DNA of 64,000 nt from Haplosporangium gracile (GCA_015499985.1 JAAAUF010000026.1:29323-93322); one strand, 5' to 3'; shown: positions 36,802 through 47,415, counted from the stretch's first letter. Translations and numbers: made by a program. Notes: generated by a model not told the origin, from the sequence alone.

Positions 36802-38970
36802 CTTTGTTGTGTCTTTGTATGTGTGTGGTTTGTGGTGGTAGTTCAGTTGGTGTCGTATTTGTTATGTGCTTATTATTCCTGTGGTGTTTGTGTGGATGTC
36901 GAGTGATTGGTGAATGTTGAAACAAAAAGAGAAAGATGAAAAGTGAATTCGATGTCGTATTGTTGTTGTCGTTGCTGTTGTTGTTTTAAGTTGAGGCTGA
37001 AATGTGAGTGAATAATGAAGGGAATGACGAATGAGAGAGTAAAAGAAGGAGGGAGAGAGGGAGTTGACCGGGACGGAGAGAGAGAGACAAAAGAGACAAT
37101 GACTGACCCAAGGCGAAGGGGAAAAGGGAGAGAGTGAGAGAGGGAATGGATGAAAGTAACGAGAGTGAAGAAAAGACGGTTAGGGCGCTGGTTATAGAGT
37201 GTGGGAAAGGAGAGACAAGGATAGGGAAGGGAAGAAAGAGCGGAGTGCAAGGTGCAAGCGACAAGGTGCGCACAAAGATAAAGAAAATACTAGAGGAGGG
37301 AGAACGTGATGATGTGTGACAGGAGGGTGGCAGGAGGGTTGGCAGGAGGAGGGTGCCCCAGTCTTCTTTCTTGCCTTGTGCTCGCTGAATTACTTGCTGG
37401 GAACTGCAGCAGGAAGACACCAGCCAATCATATCCAGAAAGAAGACTCATTTCCCTTTTACCCTCATGGGAAGCAGTCACTGTCGTCATCGTGCTGCTTG
37501 TCGGGCATAAAAGGAGAAAAAAAAATCGCAACGAACACAGACACAGACAGACAGACAGACACACGTACCCATGCACGAGGACACAGACAGGCGGGAGGAA
37601 GGAACAGGACAGGCCAAGACAAGATAGGGACAAATACCTACACACAGACGCAACACAGGGACACAGAGTGACATATGCAAACAAACAGGTAAAAGTAACA
37701 CTCTTCTCGGCAAGAACCAAAGGATGGACCACACTCGACTCCAAAACATTCACACAACGACCATATCTCCCCCCTTCAGTCATTGTCTCTCTGCCGAAGA
37801 AGCCCTTTCCGTTTTGTTCACTTTACCATTCCTATGGATACACAATACTACATCTGGCCATTGCTCCAATCAACGCTCCAGCAACAAACAAATAAAAAAT
37901 CGCGCATCGTGTGTATCCATAAATTTACTCTTATTTTCCTCATTCTTCTCACGCACATAGTTTCCATGGGCATGCTGCAGCAATCTATCCCTCTCTTTTC
38001 TCGACCCCTATCGTCATCTCGCACTAGTGCCAGAGGGATCATTGAGGCGAAATACAAGGATCCTCTCACATTCGGTTTTTTCTTCCCCTCCTCATGTCTC
38101 CACTCTAGCTCCGTGTGCGTAAGACGTTTCATCGCAATGACAATCTATTAACAACAACAAAAAATATCACGCTAATAAACAATACACTTTTCCCTCTCCA
38201 CTTCCACCTCTTGGTCTTCCTCCTGAAAAAGGTCAATTGCCGAGGCAAAACGAGCAATACAACAACAAAACCGCGACGTGAGGAGAAGCAGAGGAAGTAG
38301 ACTAACAAACGCAATAATAATTCGGAGGAGGTTACTAAAGCATGCATTTATGCTCATTTTGCCTTTCTGTTATTTTGTGATGCCGCTGTTTTTTATTTTA
38401 TTTTTTTTCAAGGAGTAGAAACACAAACGGAGGTGAACAGAGAAAAATACGGAATGAGCAGTAAGTAGAGTAGAGAAGGGTGGCGAAAATGTGTGAATGG
38501 AGGCAAAAATGTCTCTTTTTCCTTTTTTGGCCCTTTGAGATATTGCTATCATACCGAACTGTGTTGACGAATGGACGTCGTCAGATCATGAAATGCACAC
38601 CCCTTTTCGTTCCTTTGTTCATTCAACAGCATACACACACGTACAAAGGAAGAGCAGACACGAAGCAATAATGCATCTCCTATCTACTAACAGCCTGCAA
38701 AAAGGCGTGGGTGAGCAAAGTTGAAATAGTGTCTGCATGATGGGGTGCTTGAAAAAAAGGAGAGGAAAAGCAGTTCTTTTCTATTCTTCCTCCAATTCAT
38801 TTTATTCCGTTGCAAAAGAGGCGCCAAAAAATAGAGGTGGAAATAAAGGGATAAGAACACATGCATTCCTCATCTTTTATTTCCTAAGCCACCTTTCAGC
38901 AGAAAAGAGGGATCCTAGGAGTTGCGACGGTGTTATGCATAGTCCCGCGGTAGGTCGACTCACTATCGCC
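36802..38970. other. Intergenic region upstream of the coiled-coil gene
   Basis: The first 500 bp is pyrimidine-rich on the minus strand and is probably leader and promoter of the gene at 36040-36801. Beyond it are CAGACA-type repeats (37530-37565) and AT-rich DNA. No gene is supported on either strand. Confidence 0.5.
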
Positions 38971-39002
38971 ATCTATCTGTCTATCTATCTATCTATCTAT
39001 CT
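38971..39002. repeat. (TATC)n microsatellite
   Basis: About eight TATC/ATCT tetranucleotide units with one G interruption, about 1.6 kb before the first ZIP transporter gene. Confidence 0.9.
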
Positions 39003-39218
39003 GCTCTTCTGCTCACTTTCTCCGAGACCTCCTGCATCTGAAAAAAAGACGCTAGGATCTCCGTTTTTTTTTCCTCTCTCGCCTTCGTGTCCCCTCGTAA
39101 AAGCAACGTGCCTTTTTTTTTTTTTTACAAAGCTTGTTTTTTCTCCTTTATATATCAGACAGGGAGATACGCCGCTGTTGGGCGTCTCCATTCCCTGGCG
39201 GTTTAGTATCCGACGGCT

Positions 39219-39230
39219 GGTAGGGTACTC
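39219..39230 (+). promoter_or_regulatory. ZIP-promoter element GGTAGGGTACTC, copy 1
   Basis: Distal copy, about 1.3 kb upstream of the first ZIP gene, in plus orientation, followed by TTTTG rather than ATTT. Matches the 12-bp core shared by both ZIP promoters. No transcription factor is known to me for it. Confidence 0.45.
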
Positions 39231-39845
39231 TTTTGTTCTTACCGGGGATAACTGACAAACAGACGGGCACACATAATTCTCTCGCACACGAGTGATCGAG
39301 TCTAGATAGTTCTTTTTCTGCTTCTTTTTTTACTGCATTGTCTATCCCCTTAAAGGCGAGGATCGTTACCCCTTTTGCACAAAGTGCTGTGGTACGAAAA
39401 CGTACATGTTCGATCCATTCCGCATTACACGATGAATGGCCATTGGTTGTTTCACATAGTACTAATCGCATCCCCGACGAGTACGAGTAGTTTTTTTTTT
39501 TTTGTGTAATCTGGAGTGAGTTGAGTTGTTTTGCCTTTTGGCGTTTTTTTTTTTTTTATTCTTTGTTTTCTAACATTCTTGCCATTTTCGTCCTTTTTCA
39601 ATGAGGAGGCTAGAATCATTAGTCAGGTCTAACGTTGGAACAAGAAGGAGGAATCTGGTTCTGGCCCGGAGTATGCATGACTGTCAGTGTTCAGTCAGGG
39701 AGAAGGGAGTGGATATGGCGTAGCCGTTTGAAGAAAGACAATTGCTGACCATAAAAGGTAATCCAGAGGTGTTTTTGCCTTAAATATCATTTCTCTTATC
39801 ATATAGCCTCATGGGACGAGTGATAGGGGTAATGGATCCTGTCTA

Positions 39846-39891
39846 AGTGTTCAGTGTTCAGTGTTCAGTGTTCAGTGTTCAGTGTTCAGTG
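39846..39891. repeat. AGTGTTC heptamer tandem repeat
   Basis: Six perfect head-to-tail copies of the 7-bp unit AGTGTTC followed by a degenerate one. A single further TCAGTGTTCAGTCAG lies about 150 bp upstream (near 39688). It sits 130 bp before the proximal pair of ZIP-promoter elements. Confidence 0.9.
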
Positions 39892-40024
39892 TGAGTGAGT
39901 AATGAGGTGCTCTAATATTTTCAGTAAAGAAACCAACGAGCGAGAAGACGAACGGCGATCGAAAAATAACGCAATGAAGTGAAGAGTGAATTAGAAGTGG
40001 ACAAACAGGGTTTCATGATGACCC

Positions 40025-40038
40025 GTAGGGTACTCATT
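40025..40038 (+). promoter_or_regulatory. ZIP-promoter element, copy 2
   Basis: GTAGGGTACTCATT, 512 bp before the start codon of the first ZIP transporter. It forms an inverted pair with copy 3, 43 bp downstream. Confidence 0.5.
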
Positions 40039-40081
40039 CTTCCTCTTCCTTGCTCATTCGGGTGGCCACTAATTGGTTGAA

Positions 40082-40096
40082 AATGAGTACCCTACC
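40082..40096 (-). promoter_or_regulatory. ZIP-promoter element, copy 3 (inverted)
   Basis: Plus strand AATGAGTACCCTACC, the minus strand reading GGTAGGGTACTCATT. It is 454 bp before the first ZIP start codon and about 160 bp before a TATA-like box. It matches copy 4 in the other ZIP promoter over 14 bases. Confidence 0.5.
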
Positions 40097-40256
40097 GGCC
40101 ATCTTTGACTGTCTTTCTCTTCTCCGCACGTTTGTCGAGAAGGAAAGGAAAGAATATCACCCCTTCCCCTCCAAAAGCACAGTGCACCATCTCATCTATT
40201 ATGTTGCTCATCCATCCCCTGTCTGCCTGGCTTACCCCCCTCTCACCCCAAAAACA

Positions 40257-40263
40257 TATAAAA
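40257..40263 (+). promoter_or_regulatory. TATA-like box of the first ZIP gene
   Basis: TATAAAA about 290 bp before the start codon, followed by a long pyrimidine-rich leader (40300-40540). It mirrors the TATATAAA about 305 bp upstream of the second ZIP gene. Confidence 0.45.
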
Positions 40264-40343
40264 TGATAACCAGGGAGGTACCTTTTTTTTGTTTATTTCT
40301 CCATCATCGCCTTTTCCCCGGTAATCCTCTCTCTTCCTCTTTT

Positions 40344-40391
40344 ACTCCTTCCCTCCCTTACCGATACCACTCCTTCCCTCCCTTACCGACA
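40344..40391. repeat. 25-bp tandem duplication in the ZIP leader
   Basis: Two copies of a unit containing ACTCCTTCCCTCCCTTACCGA, 25 bp apart, in the pyrimidine-rich presumed 5'UTR of the first ZIP gene. Copies are identical over 21 bases. Confidence 0.85.
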
Positions 40392-40549
40392 TTACTCCAT
40401 CTCCCCTTGTCAACCTTGTTTTATTCTCCCTTCCCCTTTTGCCTTAATTTCTCCATCTTTTCAGCCTTCCGCATACATATATTCTCTTCATCTTTTCCTC
40501 CACCCCTTCACTCGCTCCCCTCCACCTTCACTCATACTCATACAACACA

Positions 40550-42385
40550 ATGAGGTTATCACTCCCTTGCAGGATCACCGCTCTCAGCGCAGTCCTCCTC
40601 CTCGCCATCCTCGCCCCCTCCACCCTTGCCCAGGACTCGGCTCTCCTCTCCAACAACATTATCGAGATCAACAACAGCGGCGATGTTGAACACTATACCC
40701 TCGCCAAGCGTGCTGGAGAAGACGACCACGATCATGACCATGACCACCCTCCTGTAACAACTACCGTCGCCCCTGTCGCCCCCGGTGCCACAATTACTTC
40801 TTCCGGCGCTATTACCAATCCTACTGCCACCACTGTGCCGGCCCCCGATCATCACGATCATGATCACGATCATGCCCACGACGACCACGATCATGCACAT
40901 GAGGAGGAAGGCCATGAGGGTCATGACCACGACCACTCCGAAGAGGCCGAGGCCGGCCATTCCCATGGACCCGCTCGGTAAGCCTATTTTTTCATAATTT
41001 TGTTTTTTGTTGCTTTTTTTGTTCTCCTTTGAATGACATATGCGAATGCACACTTTCCTATCCCAAATCCAATCCATCCAATCCCTTACATGATTCACTC
41101 GATAAGGACAAATCTCTTCTTTTGAATGGCTCTCAGACACTCCAATCACCCCCATCACATAATCAACACCCATCGACAGTAACCAACTTTTTTCCCCAGC
41201 GAATAATGAACTAACAACAGAACATCGTCCAATCATCTCTTTCTCATCCCTCCAAACAGCACATGCGAGGCGCACGACCACGACCATGGCGAGTACGTCG
41301 TCTGGCACCACATTGTCGCCCTCCTCGTCCTCACGGTCATCGCAGGCCTCGGCTGCGTCCTCCCCATGATCATGCGTGAGAACAACCGCACCCGCTTCGC
41401 CGTCCAGCTTGGCAAATACTTTGGTGCTGGTATCGTTCTCTCCGTCGCCTTTGTTCACATCCTCCCCGAAGCCCTCTTTGCCCTCACCCACCCTTGTCTC
41501 TCCAAGGCTTGGACCGATGATTACCCGGGCTACGCTCCCTTGATCATGATGATCTCGGGTCTCACCATGCTTGTCATTGAGTACCTTGCTTCTACTGTTG
41601 CTGTCAATGTCGAGGCTCAGAACAAGAAAGCTGCTGCTGGTGTTCTTTCTGGCAGTGCTATTGAGGAAGCTCACGAGCACGGACATGCCCATACTCATGA
41701 CAAGGATCATCACCACCATCAGCATCATGACGACTCTAACTCTGCCGAGTTCCAGGACCAAAAGACTGGTGCTGCTCCTTATGCGCACCCCTTGGATGCC
41801 ACCGAGCTTAACTCGCCTAAGCCTGCCCACCATTCCTCCTTCGAAGACACTGGCTGCAGCCACGCCCACGGCTTGGCCATCCTCCAATGCGGGCCCGGTG
41901 TTTCCACAAAAGTCTCAACTTACATGCTCGAACTCGGTATCACCCTCCACTCAATCTTCATTGGCATTGCCCTTGGCGTCCTCGCCGGCTCCGAGTTCCT
42001 TGCCATGACCATCGCCATCTGCTTCCACCAGTTCTTCGAGGGTGTCGCTCTAGGCTCCCGTATCGCCGACCTGACCTTCAAGAAGAAGTGGCTCCCCATT
42101 GTCCTCGTTGCGATCTTTGCCCTCGTCACCCCCTTTGGTATCGCCATCGGTATGGGTATGCGGTCCGGTTACCGCGCCAACAGTGTCGAGAACCTGATTA
42201 TCACGGGTATCTGCAATTCGATCGCTTGTGGTGTCTTATTGTACACCGCCTTTGTGACGTTGTTGGGAGGCGATATCCTGTACTCTGAGCGGTTCCGTGC
42301 CGAGTCGCGTCGTCATAAGGCCAGCTATTTGGTTGCTGTCTGGCTTGGTGCCCTCGCCATGGCCGTCATTGCCCTCTGGGCCTAA
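40550..42385 (+). CDS. ZIP-family zinc transporter with signal peptide and His-rich domains
   Basis: A 517-residue membrane transporter of the ZIP (SLC39) family, moving zinc or related divalent ions toward the cytosol. Exons 40550-40977 and 41260-42385 join within an Arg codon (CG/C; donor GTAAGC, acceptor AAACAG). Residues 1-27 form a signal peptide (ALSAVLLLAILAPSTLAQ). The extracytoplasmic N-terminus has several short His/Asp clusters (DDHDHDHDH type), likely metal binding. Eight membrane spans follow from about residue 160. The cytosolic loop between spans 3 and 4 carries a second His cluster (HEHGHAHTH, DHHHHQHH, 281-299). The catalytic helices are intact: LHSIFIG with His372, and FHQFFEGVALG with His399 and Glu403. 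Upstream lie three copies of the GGTAGGGTACTC element and a TATA-like box, probably metal-responsive. Partner: the facing ZIP gene at 45637. Confidence 0.95.
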
Positions 42386-42878
42386 ATTTCTTCTCTTCTT
42401 CTTTGTTAGAAGAGCCATCTTCTTTTTTGTATATTTTTCTTTCTCACATCTATCCTTTCTACATACATACTCTTGCATATTCCCACATTCCTCCGTCTCC
42501 ACCCTAAAAAAAATTATAATAGTAGCTTGTACGAATAAATCGCACGAAGAACATCGACCTCATGCCGATCCTATCCATAAGCTTGAGCAAATTGACCTCT
42601 TATTGATGTCGAAAAAGGGATGCGCTAACTTTAAAAAGGAACAAAAGTTGTTTATGCTTCCATAAAAACAATTACCTTACCCAGTCACTCAAACATAGAT
42701 ATCTCTTGTTTTGTCTTTTGTCTTGCAAATTGAGCCTTGCTGCTTCATTTTGTTTTTGAATTGTAACCCACGTTTCTGTCGCTCCCTACCTTTTTTTTTT
42801 TTTTTTTTTTTTACCCACGTTTCTTTTGTTCCCTTTTTTTTTTTTTTTTTTTTTGATGATGCTTCGATCAAAGGATAA
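42386..42878. other. 3' flank of ZIP gene with two long T runs
   Basis: AT-rich 3' flank. Two runs of 22 and 21 T (42791-42812 and 42834-42854) are each preceded by, or separated by, the 12-mer ACCCACGTTTCT (at 42767 and 42813). No open frame of interest. Confidence 0.6.
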
Positions 42879-43270
42879 TTACCATTCGACAACATCCCAT
42901 TCGCTCACACCTCCCACAACACATATGAACATCTTGAGGAGGCGACGTTGCTGAGGCTCCGCTGGGATCGAGGAGGTACTGCTGGGTACATAGACCTGAT
43001 GTTGGTTGATGGCTCTGGCGGGAGGGGGAACGCGACTTGAGAGCTGGTGAACAAAGGACGAGCCACCCTTGAGTGGCAGGTGGCGGTTCAAGACTCTATG
43101 TCGATAAGTGGTGGGGTGTGGAGAGGAGAGGAGGGGCGTGGAAATGGAAAGAAATAGAAAAAAAAAATAAACGAATTTGGTATTTTTTTTTATCTTCTTT
43201 ATGTGGCTGCGCCCCTGTGAACAACAAGAGAAGGATCCTACTGTACACACCTCGTTGTCGCCCCGCCCAT
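42879..43270 (-). CDS. Candidate small two-exon gene, unknown function
   Basis: On the minus strand, a GC-richer open segment (42879-43095) ends at TAA after VSEWDVVEW. It is preceded by a pyrimidine-rich 155-nt intron-like stretch (donor GTGTGT at 43250, acceptor GACATAG ending 43096). The frame continues upstream in correct phase (AG/A) into an open stretch reaching 43399, whose only Met is at 43270. The minimal model gives 78 residues beginning MGGATTR. The composition step and the fitting splice phase are the evidence; there is no recognisable domain and the gene may extend further right. It could be chance. Confidence 0.25.
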
Positions 43271-44001
43271 GTGGTCAATAAGAGATGCTAGGCGCCAGGG
43301 ACAGGAGTAGCGAAGATTGTAAATAAAGAAGACGTAGTTACGTACCAAAAAAAAAAAAACATGGGTAAATGTTTGTTTACGCCGAAGAAAAAAACGGGGT
43401 CATAGAGAGCACAGACTGCACTTTCCTATTTTTCCCTATTTCTCCTGAACCTTCACTTCCTTATGCTTCCCCTCTCTCTCTATTTCTCCTCCCTCTTCCT
43501 CAGGTTTCACACCTCCCTCAACGGTATTTTTCCTATCTGCATATCCTTCCTTGCATTGGCACACACATGCATATACACAACAATGCATACATGGACGCAA
43601 AATAATTGGCTTGTTATTTTTTCTTCCGTTCAACAAGATGAATTTCTCCGGTAATCCACCTCTAGGCTCGACTCCACCCCCCCTCTCGTCAAGTCAACAA
43701 GGAGAAATGTCCCTCTCTCCCATTGAACGCCCATTTTTTCGCGCACTTTAGTTGTTATTTTGTTATTGCTTTTGCTGTACGTGTGTTGTGTGGAAGTGTC
43801 CCTTGCGTATGTGTTTGTGGTTTGCATGGCTACTATGCTCACATCGAGTCGTTTTCCTTTGACAAGAGGAAGGATCTTGTACGTGAAATAGTCCGCCCAG
43901 GTCTCCTCTTGATCCCTTTAGATTTTTGCATGATATGTCGTGACACCTGAAAAGGAGCAAATAAACAATAAACCCATCATGTTGACGCACTATATCGTTC
44001 G
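43271..44001. other. Intergenic between two candidate small genes
   Basis: A 13-A run and a CT-rich tract (43420-43510) with no coding-type frame. Several frames are open for 60-80 codons but use AT-rich codons and run into low-complexity DNA. Confidence 0.5.
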
Positions 44002-44416
44002 TCAAGCATTAGCAGCCAAGCGCTCATAGACAATATATCTATTTAATACGTATCTTCCAAAAACGGTCCTGTCCATTGTCTGGTGCCTGCAAGACCGGAG
44101 GTGGCGGACGATCCTTCTTGTTTCTTGCTTGTCAGAGCCTTGGAGTTGAAAAAAGACCAACCAAGCGGGGATGAAAATAATAAAGAAAAAAAATCGGTTC
44201 AGCTGTTGAAAACATCGTCTGACGCCCTTCATTGAACTAGCCCTTTGGCCCTTCTGGACTTGATAAATTGCTCTTATGCAAGGAACGAGGTATTCGGATA
44301 CCACTGATGATGAGCGACATGTCCCCTTCGACCTTATCCATATCGATCAGGATTGTTTCGATGACCAACGCTCGATCGAGTCGCACCTGTGATACTTGAA
44401 TGGGTGGTGGAAGCAT
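44002..44416 (-). CDS. Candidate spliced gene of unknown function (minimal model)
   Basis: Two exons on the minus strand, 44302-44416 and 44002-44138, joined in phase across a 163-nt intron. The intron has donor GTATCC, a branch-like GCTGAAC, a T-rich tract and acceptor CTCCAAG. The joined 83-residue product begins MLPPPIQVSQVRLDRALV, continues MDKVEGDMSLIIS and ends VYERLAANA; it reads as a helical, non-repetitive polypeptide. The same frame stays open upstream through a leucine-rich helix (ALTLILSANLIQQLQ) and a poly-Gln tract to about 44725. The true start may therefore lie in an upstream exon; CACTAACA near 44720 could be a branch site. No family recognised. Confidence 0.35.
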
Positions 44417-44564
44417 CTTTATTCCCAAAAGTGAGGATGGTAGCGACGCGTGTGACACCCACTGCCTGTGGTCCTGCAGCTGCTGGATGAGGTTGGCCGA
44501 AAGTATTAGAGTGAGCGCCCTGAGGCTGAATAAAAGAGAGTGTAGAGGGTGTTGCTGTTGTTGC

Positions 44565-44669
44565 TTTTGGTGTTGTTGGACTTGAGTGTCGCGCCGTTGT
44601 TGTTGTTGTTGTTGTTGTTGTTGTTGCTGTTTTTGGTGTTGTTGGACTCGAGTGTCGCGCCGTTGTTTG
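44565..44669. repeat. 39-bp direct duplication flanking a (TTG)n tract
   Basis: A 39-bp unit starting TTTTGGTGTTGTTGGACT and containing GAGTGTCGCGCCGTTGTT occurs at 44565-44603 and again at 44631-44669. The copies have two differences and start 66 bp apart, with a TTG microsatellite between. A spacing of 22 codons keeps the minus-strand Gln-rich frame open. Confidence 0.85.
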
Positions 44670-44725
44670 TGTCTAGGGTCGGCATGGCCGTTCCTGGGCG
44701 TTTGTGAATGAGTTTTTGTTAGTGT

Positions 44726-45636
44726 TCATGTCGAGACGAGATGCCGATTCGAATACTGAAGCATTTTTTTCTTTTATGCATCGTTCTTTCTTTGCCACCA
44801 AATTTCATCGAATGGAGATTGTTTTCTGGATCAAAGCCTGAGGGTAAATGCCATATTAGAAGGGCTGTTGACTGTATTCCTGCGGCAGCAATGGCAGTAT
44901 CATAGGCGGTGCCGCCTTTTTTTATTGCCGACCTAAAAACATTTCAATATTGTTGGCAACAAAGGATCTTTTTTCGTCATTGGTATTTTGATGTCGATAC
45001 GGTCGTCCAATTTAAACCCTTGTGAATAAGCATCTGTTGTTGTACGCGAAGGTCTTTGTTGATACTGCTTTGGGGATTCAACATCGTCGTTTCAGTCCGA
45101 ACGTAAAAGAGAGATGTCCGGCGTAGGAGTAAAGGGAAAGCTCAATTCGTCGACATGCATGACCCATCTTTTGTTCGCATTTCTCGATGCTATTCGATCT
45201 CCTAAGGGACATTAATATTCTCACCGCCCGCATTGCGGCCACTTTATTTTTACTCTTTTGTCCTTCGTATCCCCCTGCTGATCCCTAATGCCTCCCTCCT
45301 CTTTACCATATCAATTACATCTTTCAAAAGATCATGTTTTCATTTTTGGTTTTATTTGGTATATAAAAAAAAAAAGCTTCAATGACTCTTGCGTGGACTG
45401 GGGTCAAAAAAAAAGCATGTTCCTGTCTATGAGTACTCCGCCAGGCACTAGGTAGTATTTCAGTTCTTTGTGATCCCAACAAGAGATCCGCTTTATGTAT
45501 TAGATGTTTAGTTATATAGAAAAGATGATAGATGGTGGATGGTAGATGGTAGATGGTAGATGATGAGAGGGTAAAAAAAAAAAAAGACAAAGAAAGCATG
45601 CGGGGATCGAAGGCTAAAAGAGAGAGAGAACTAGAT
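44726..45636. other. Intergenic region with interrupted minus-strand frames
   Basis: Minus strand 45160-44933 is open except for one TGA at 45094-45092. It reads MHVDELSFPFTPTPDISLLR and then, past the stop, a hydrophilic segment. A second open stretch follows at about 44932-44800. They may be decayed exons. The rest, to the ZIP stop codon at 45637, is AT-rich with a GATGGTA repeat near 45530-45565. Confidence 0.35.
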
Positions 45637-46999
45637 CTAGGCCCACTTGCCAACAACGGCCATGGCAGCAGCGCCAAGCCAAAGCGCCAAAAACTGGACA
45701 ACTTGACTCTTGGAACTAGATTCCCTGAAGGCAACATTCGAATTGATCTCGGTCGACATCAACTGGACCATGGCTGTGTACAACAAGATCCCGGCCGAGC
45801 AGGCATCAAACACACCCTCGACAATCAACGACGTGACGCTCTCGCCCTCGTACGTTGACCGGATTCCGATTCCGATCGCCATACCCAGGGGGGTCGAGCA
45901 TGCGAACCAGGCAGAGAGCAACCAGGGCCGGAAGGAGGACCGCTTGAAGTGGAGAGAAGCAATTCGGCCGCCCAGGGCAACACCTTCGAAGAACTGATGG
46001 AAGAGAAGGGCGATCAGGAGCGAGACAAACTCGTCGCCGGCGGTGGCTCCGAGGGTAATGCCGATGACCACAGAGTGCAGTGCGATGCCGAATTCGAGGA
46101 TGTATGTGCCGATCTCGCGGGATCGCTGTTCTTGTTGCGAGGAGGACGAAGCTTTGTTGGAACCGTGAGCATCGTGGTTATGCTCGCTCTCGCCGTGGTG
46201 AGGATGGAGGTGCTGGTTCTGGTGCTGGTTCTTGTTATTTTTGTTGACCAACAAGATCTCTCCACCATGGACATGACCCATATGCAAACAATCCTCCGGC
46301 TTCCCATCCACAGGCGCAACAGAAATAGCAGCGTGCCCACGACGGCCCTCCTCCAAACTCCCAGCATCCTCCGCAACCACCCTCTTCTTGTCCGAGTGCT
46401 GCTGATCGGTAGTAACATCATCCTTCTCGGAATCAAACACACTCAACCGATCAATCGCATGCACATCCTCCCCACTCTTGTTGCTGACCTTCTTGGACCG
46501 ATTGAAGAAACGCTGGGTAGCAGTGTACTCGAGCAACTGAAGCAACATGGCCGAGACCATTGCGATCAGACCGGCCCAACCAGTGTAACCAGTCTCCTCT
46601 TGGAAGATTTCTGGGAGACTTGGGTCAGACAGGTTGCTGAATGCTGTGGGGAGCATGTGGATGAAGGCCGTGGCCAGGATGACTCCGGATCCGAAGGTGC
46701 GGGCTGTTTGGATGACGCTGTGGATCCTAGACGTCGTCTGAGCGTTGAACGTCGTGTATGCGAATAGGATTGGCAACAAGACTGTTCAAAAAGAGGGAAG
46801 GGAAAAAAGGAGCAAAGAAGAAGGTACGATGATTAGTTTACCGTCCTTCAAAATGAATACAGCCACGAGTAAACGAACCAAGAAAGGAGAATAACTTACC
46901 ACCAAAGGTACTGGCGGCCATGTTGGCAAAGAGGCCTCCGATGTGGAGACCCAGGTTGTAGTCTTCTACTGTAGGGGTGTCGGTCGGGTTGTCTGCCAT
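45637..46999 (-). CDS. ZIP-family zinc transporter, second copy
   Basis: A 414-residue ZIP transporter from exons 46900-46999 and 45637-46781 (minus strand), joined within a Val codon (G/TC; donor GTAAGT, acceptor TTGAACAG). The N-terminus is short, MADNPTDTPTVEDYNLGLH, with no cleavable signal peptide, unlike the facing gene. About eight spans start near residue 18. The large cytosolic loop (about 124-254) has a His-rich part (HQNQHLHPHHGESEHNHDAH, near 219-239), weaker than in the other copy. The metal-site helices are intact: LHSVVIG with His269, and FHQFFEGVALG with His295 and Glu299. Architecture resembles plasma-membrane Zrt1/Zrt2-type importers. Its promoter carries two copies of the shared GGTAGGGTACYC element and a TATA-like box at 47301-47308. 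Confidence 0.95.
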
Positions 47000-47300
47000 C
47001 TTTGTTCTTTTGCGTTTAACAGTAGGAAAATCAAGTTACAGGGGAAGTGAAGGGAGGAAGGAAACGAAGGAAACGAAGGAAATGAGTGTTTGAGGGAGGG
47101 AAAGGGGAGAGGAGGAAAGATGTATGTAAGAAGTGATAAAAGGAGAGAGGGAGATGCGTCTGTCTGTCTATGGGGTAGGAAAGGTGATTGACGATGCTGC
47201 AAAGGATAAAAAAAAATAAACGAGTGCACCTCTTCAATGAGGAAAAGAATGAGAGAAGAGAGAAGACGATGGAGACAACAAATGTAGGAAACAAGCATGG

Positions 47301-47308
47301 TTTATATA
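47301..47308 (-). promoter_or_regulatory. TATA-like box of the second ZIP gene
   Basis: TATATAAA on the minus strand, 302-309 bp before the start codon, at nearly the same distance as in the facing ZIP gene. The intervening leader is pyrimidine-rich on the minus strand. Confidence 0.5.
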
Positions 47309-47415
47309 CCCAGAAGGATAGGCGCCAAAAAAAAAAAAATAGGCGCAAAAGGAAAGAGGGTTAATGTGGTGGAGAGTGAGGTAAGTGAGGACCCTAGTGG
47401 TTGCATCCATGGCTA

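Noticed and set aside
42791..42854. Two long T runs flanking a repeated 12-mer, considered as a retroelement tail
   Set aside because: No element body, no target-site duplication and no reverse-transcriptase-like frame nearby; more likely simple repeat expansion.
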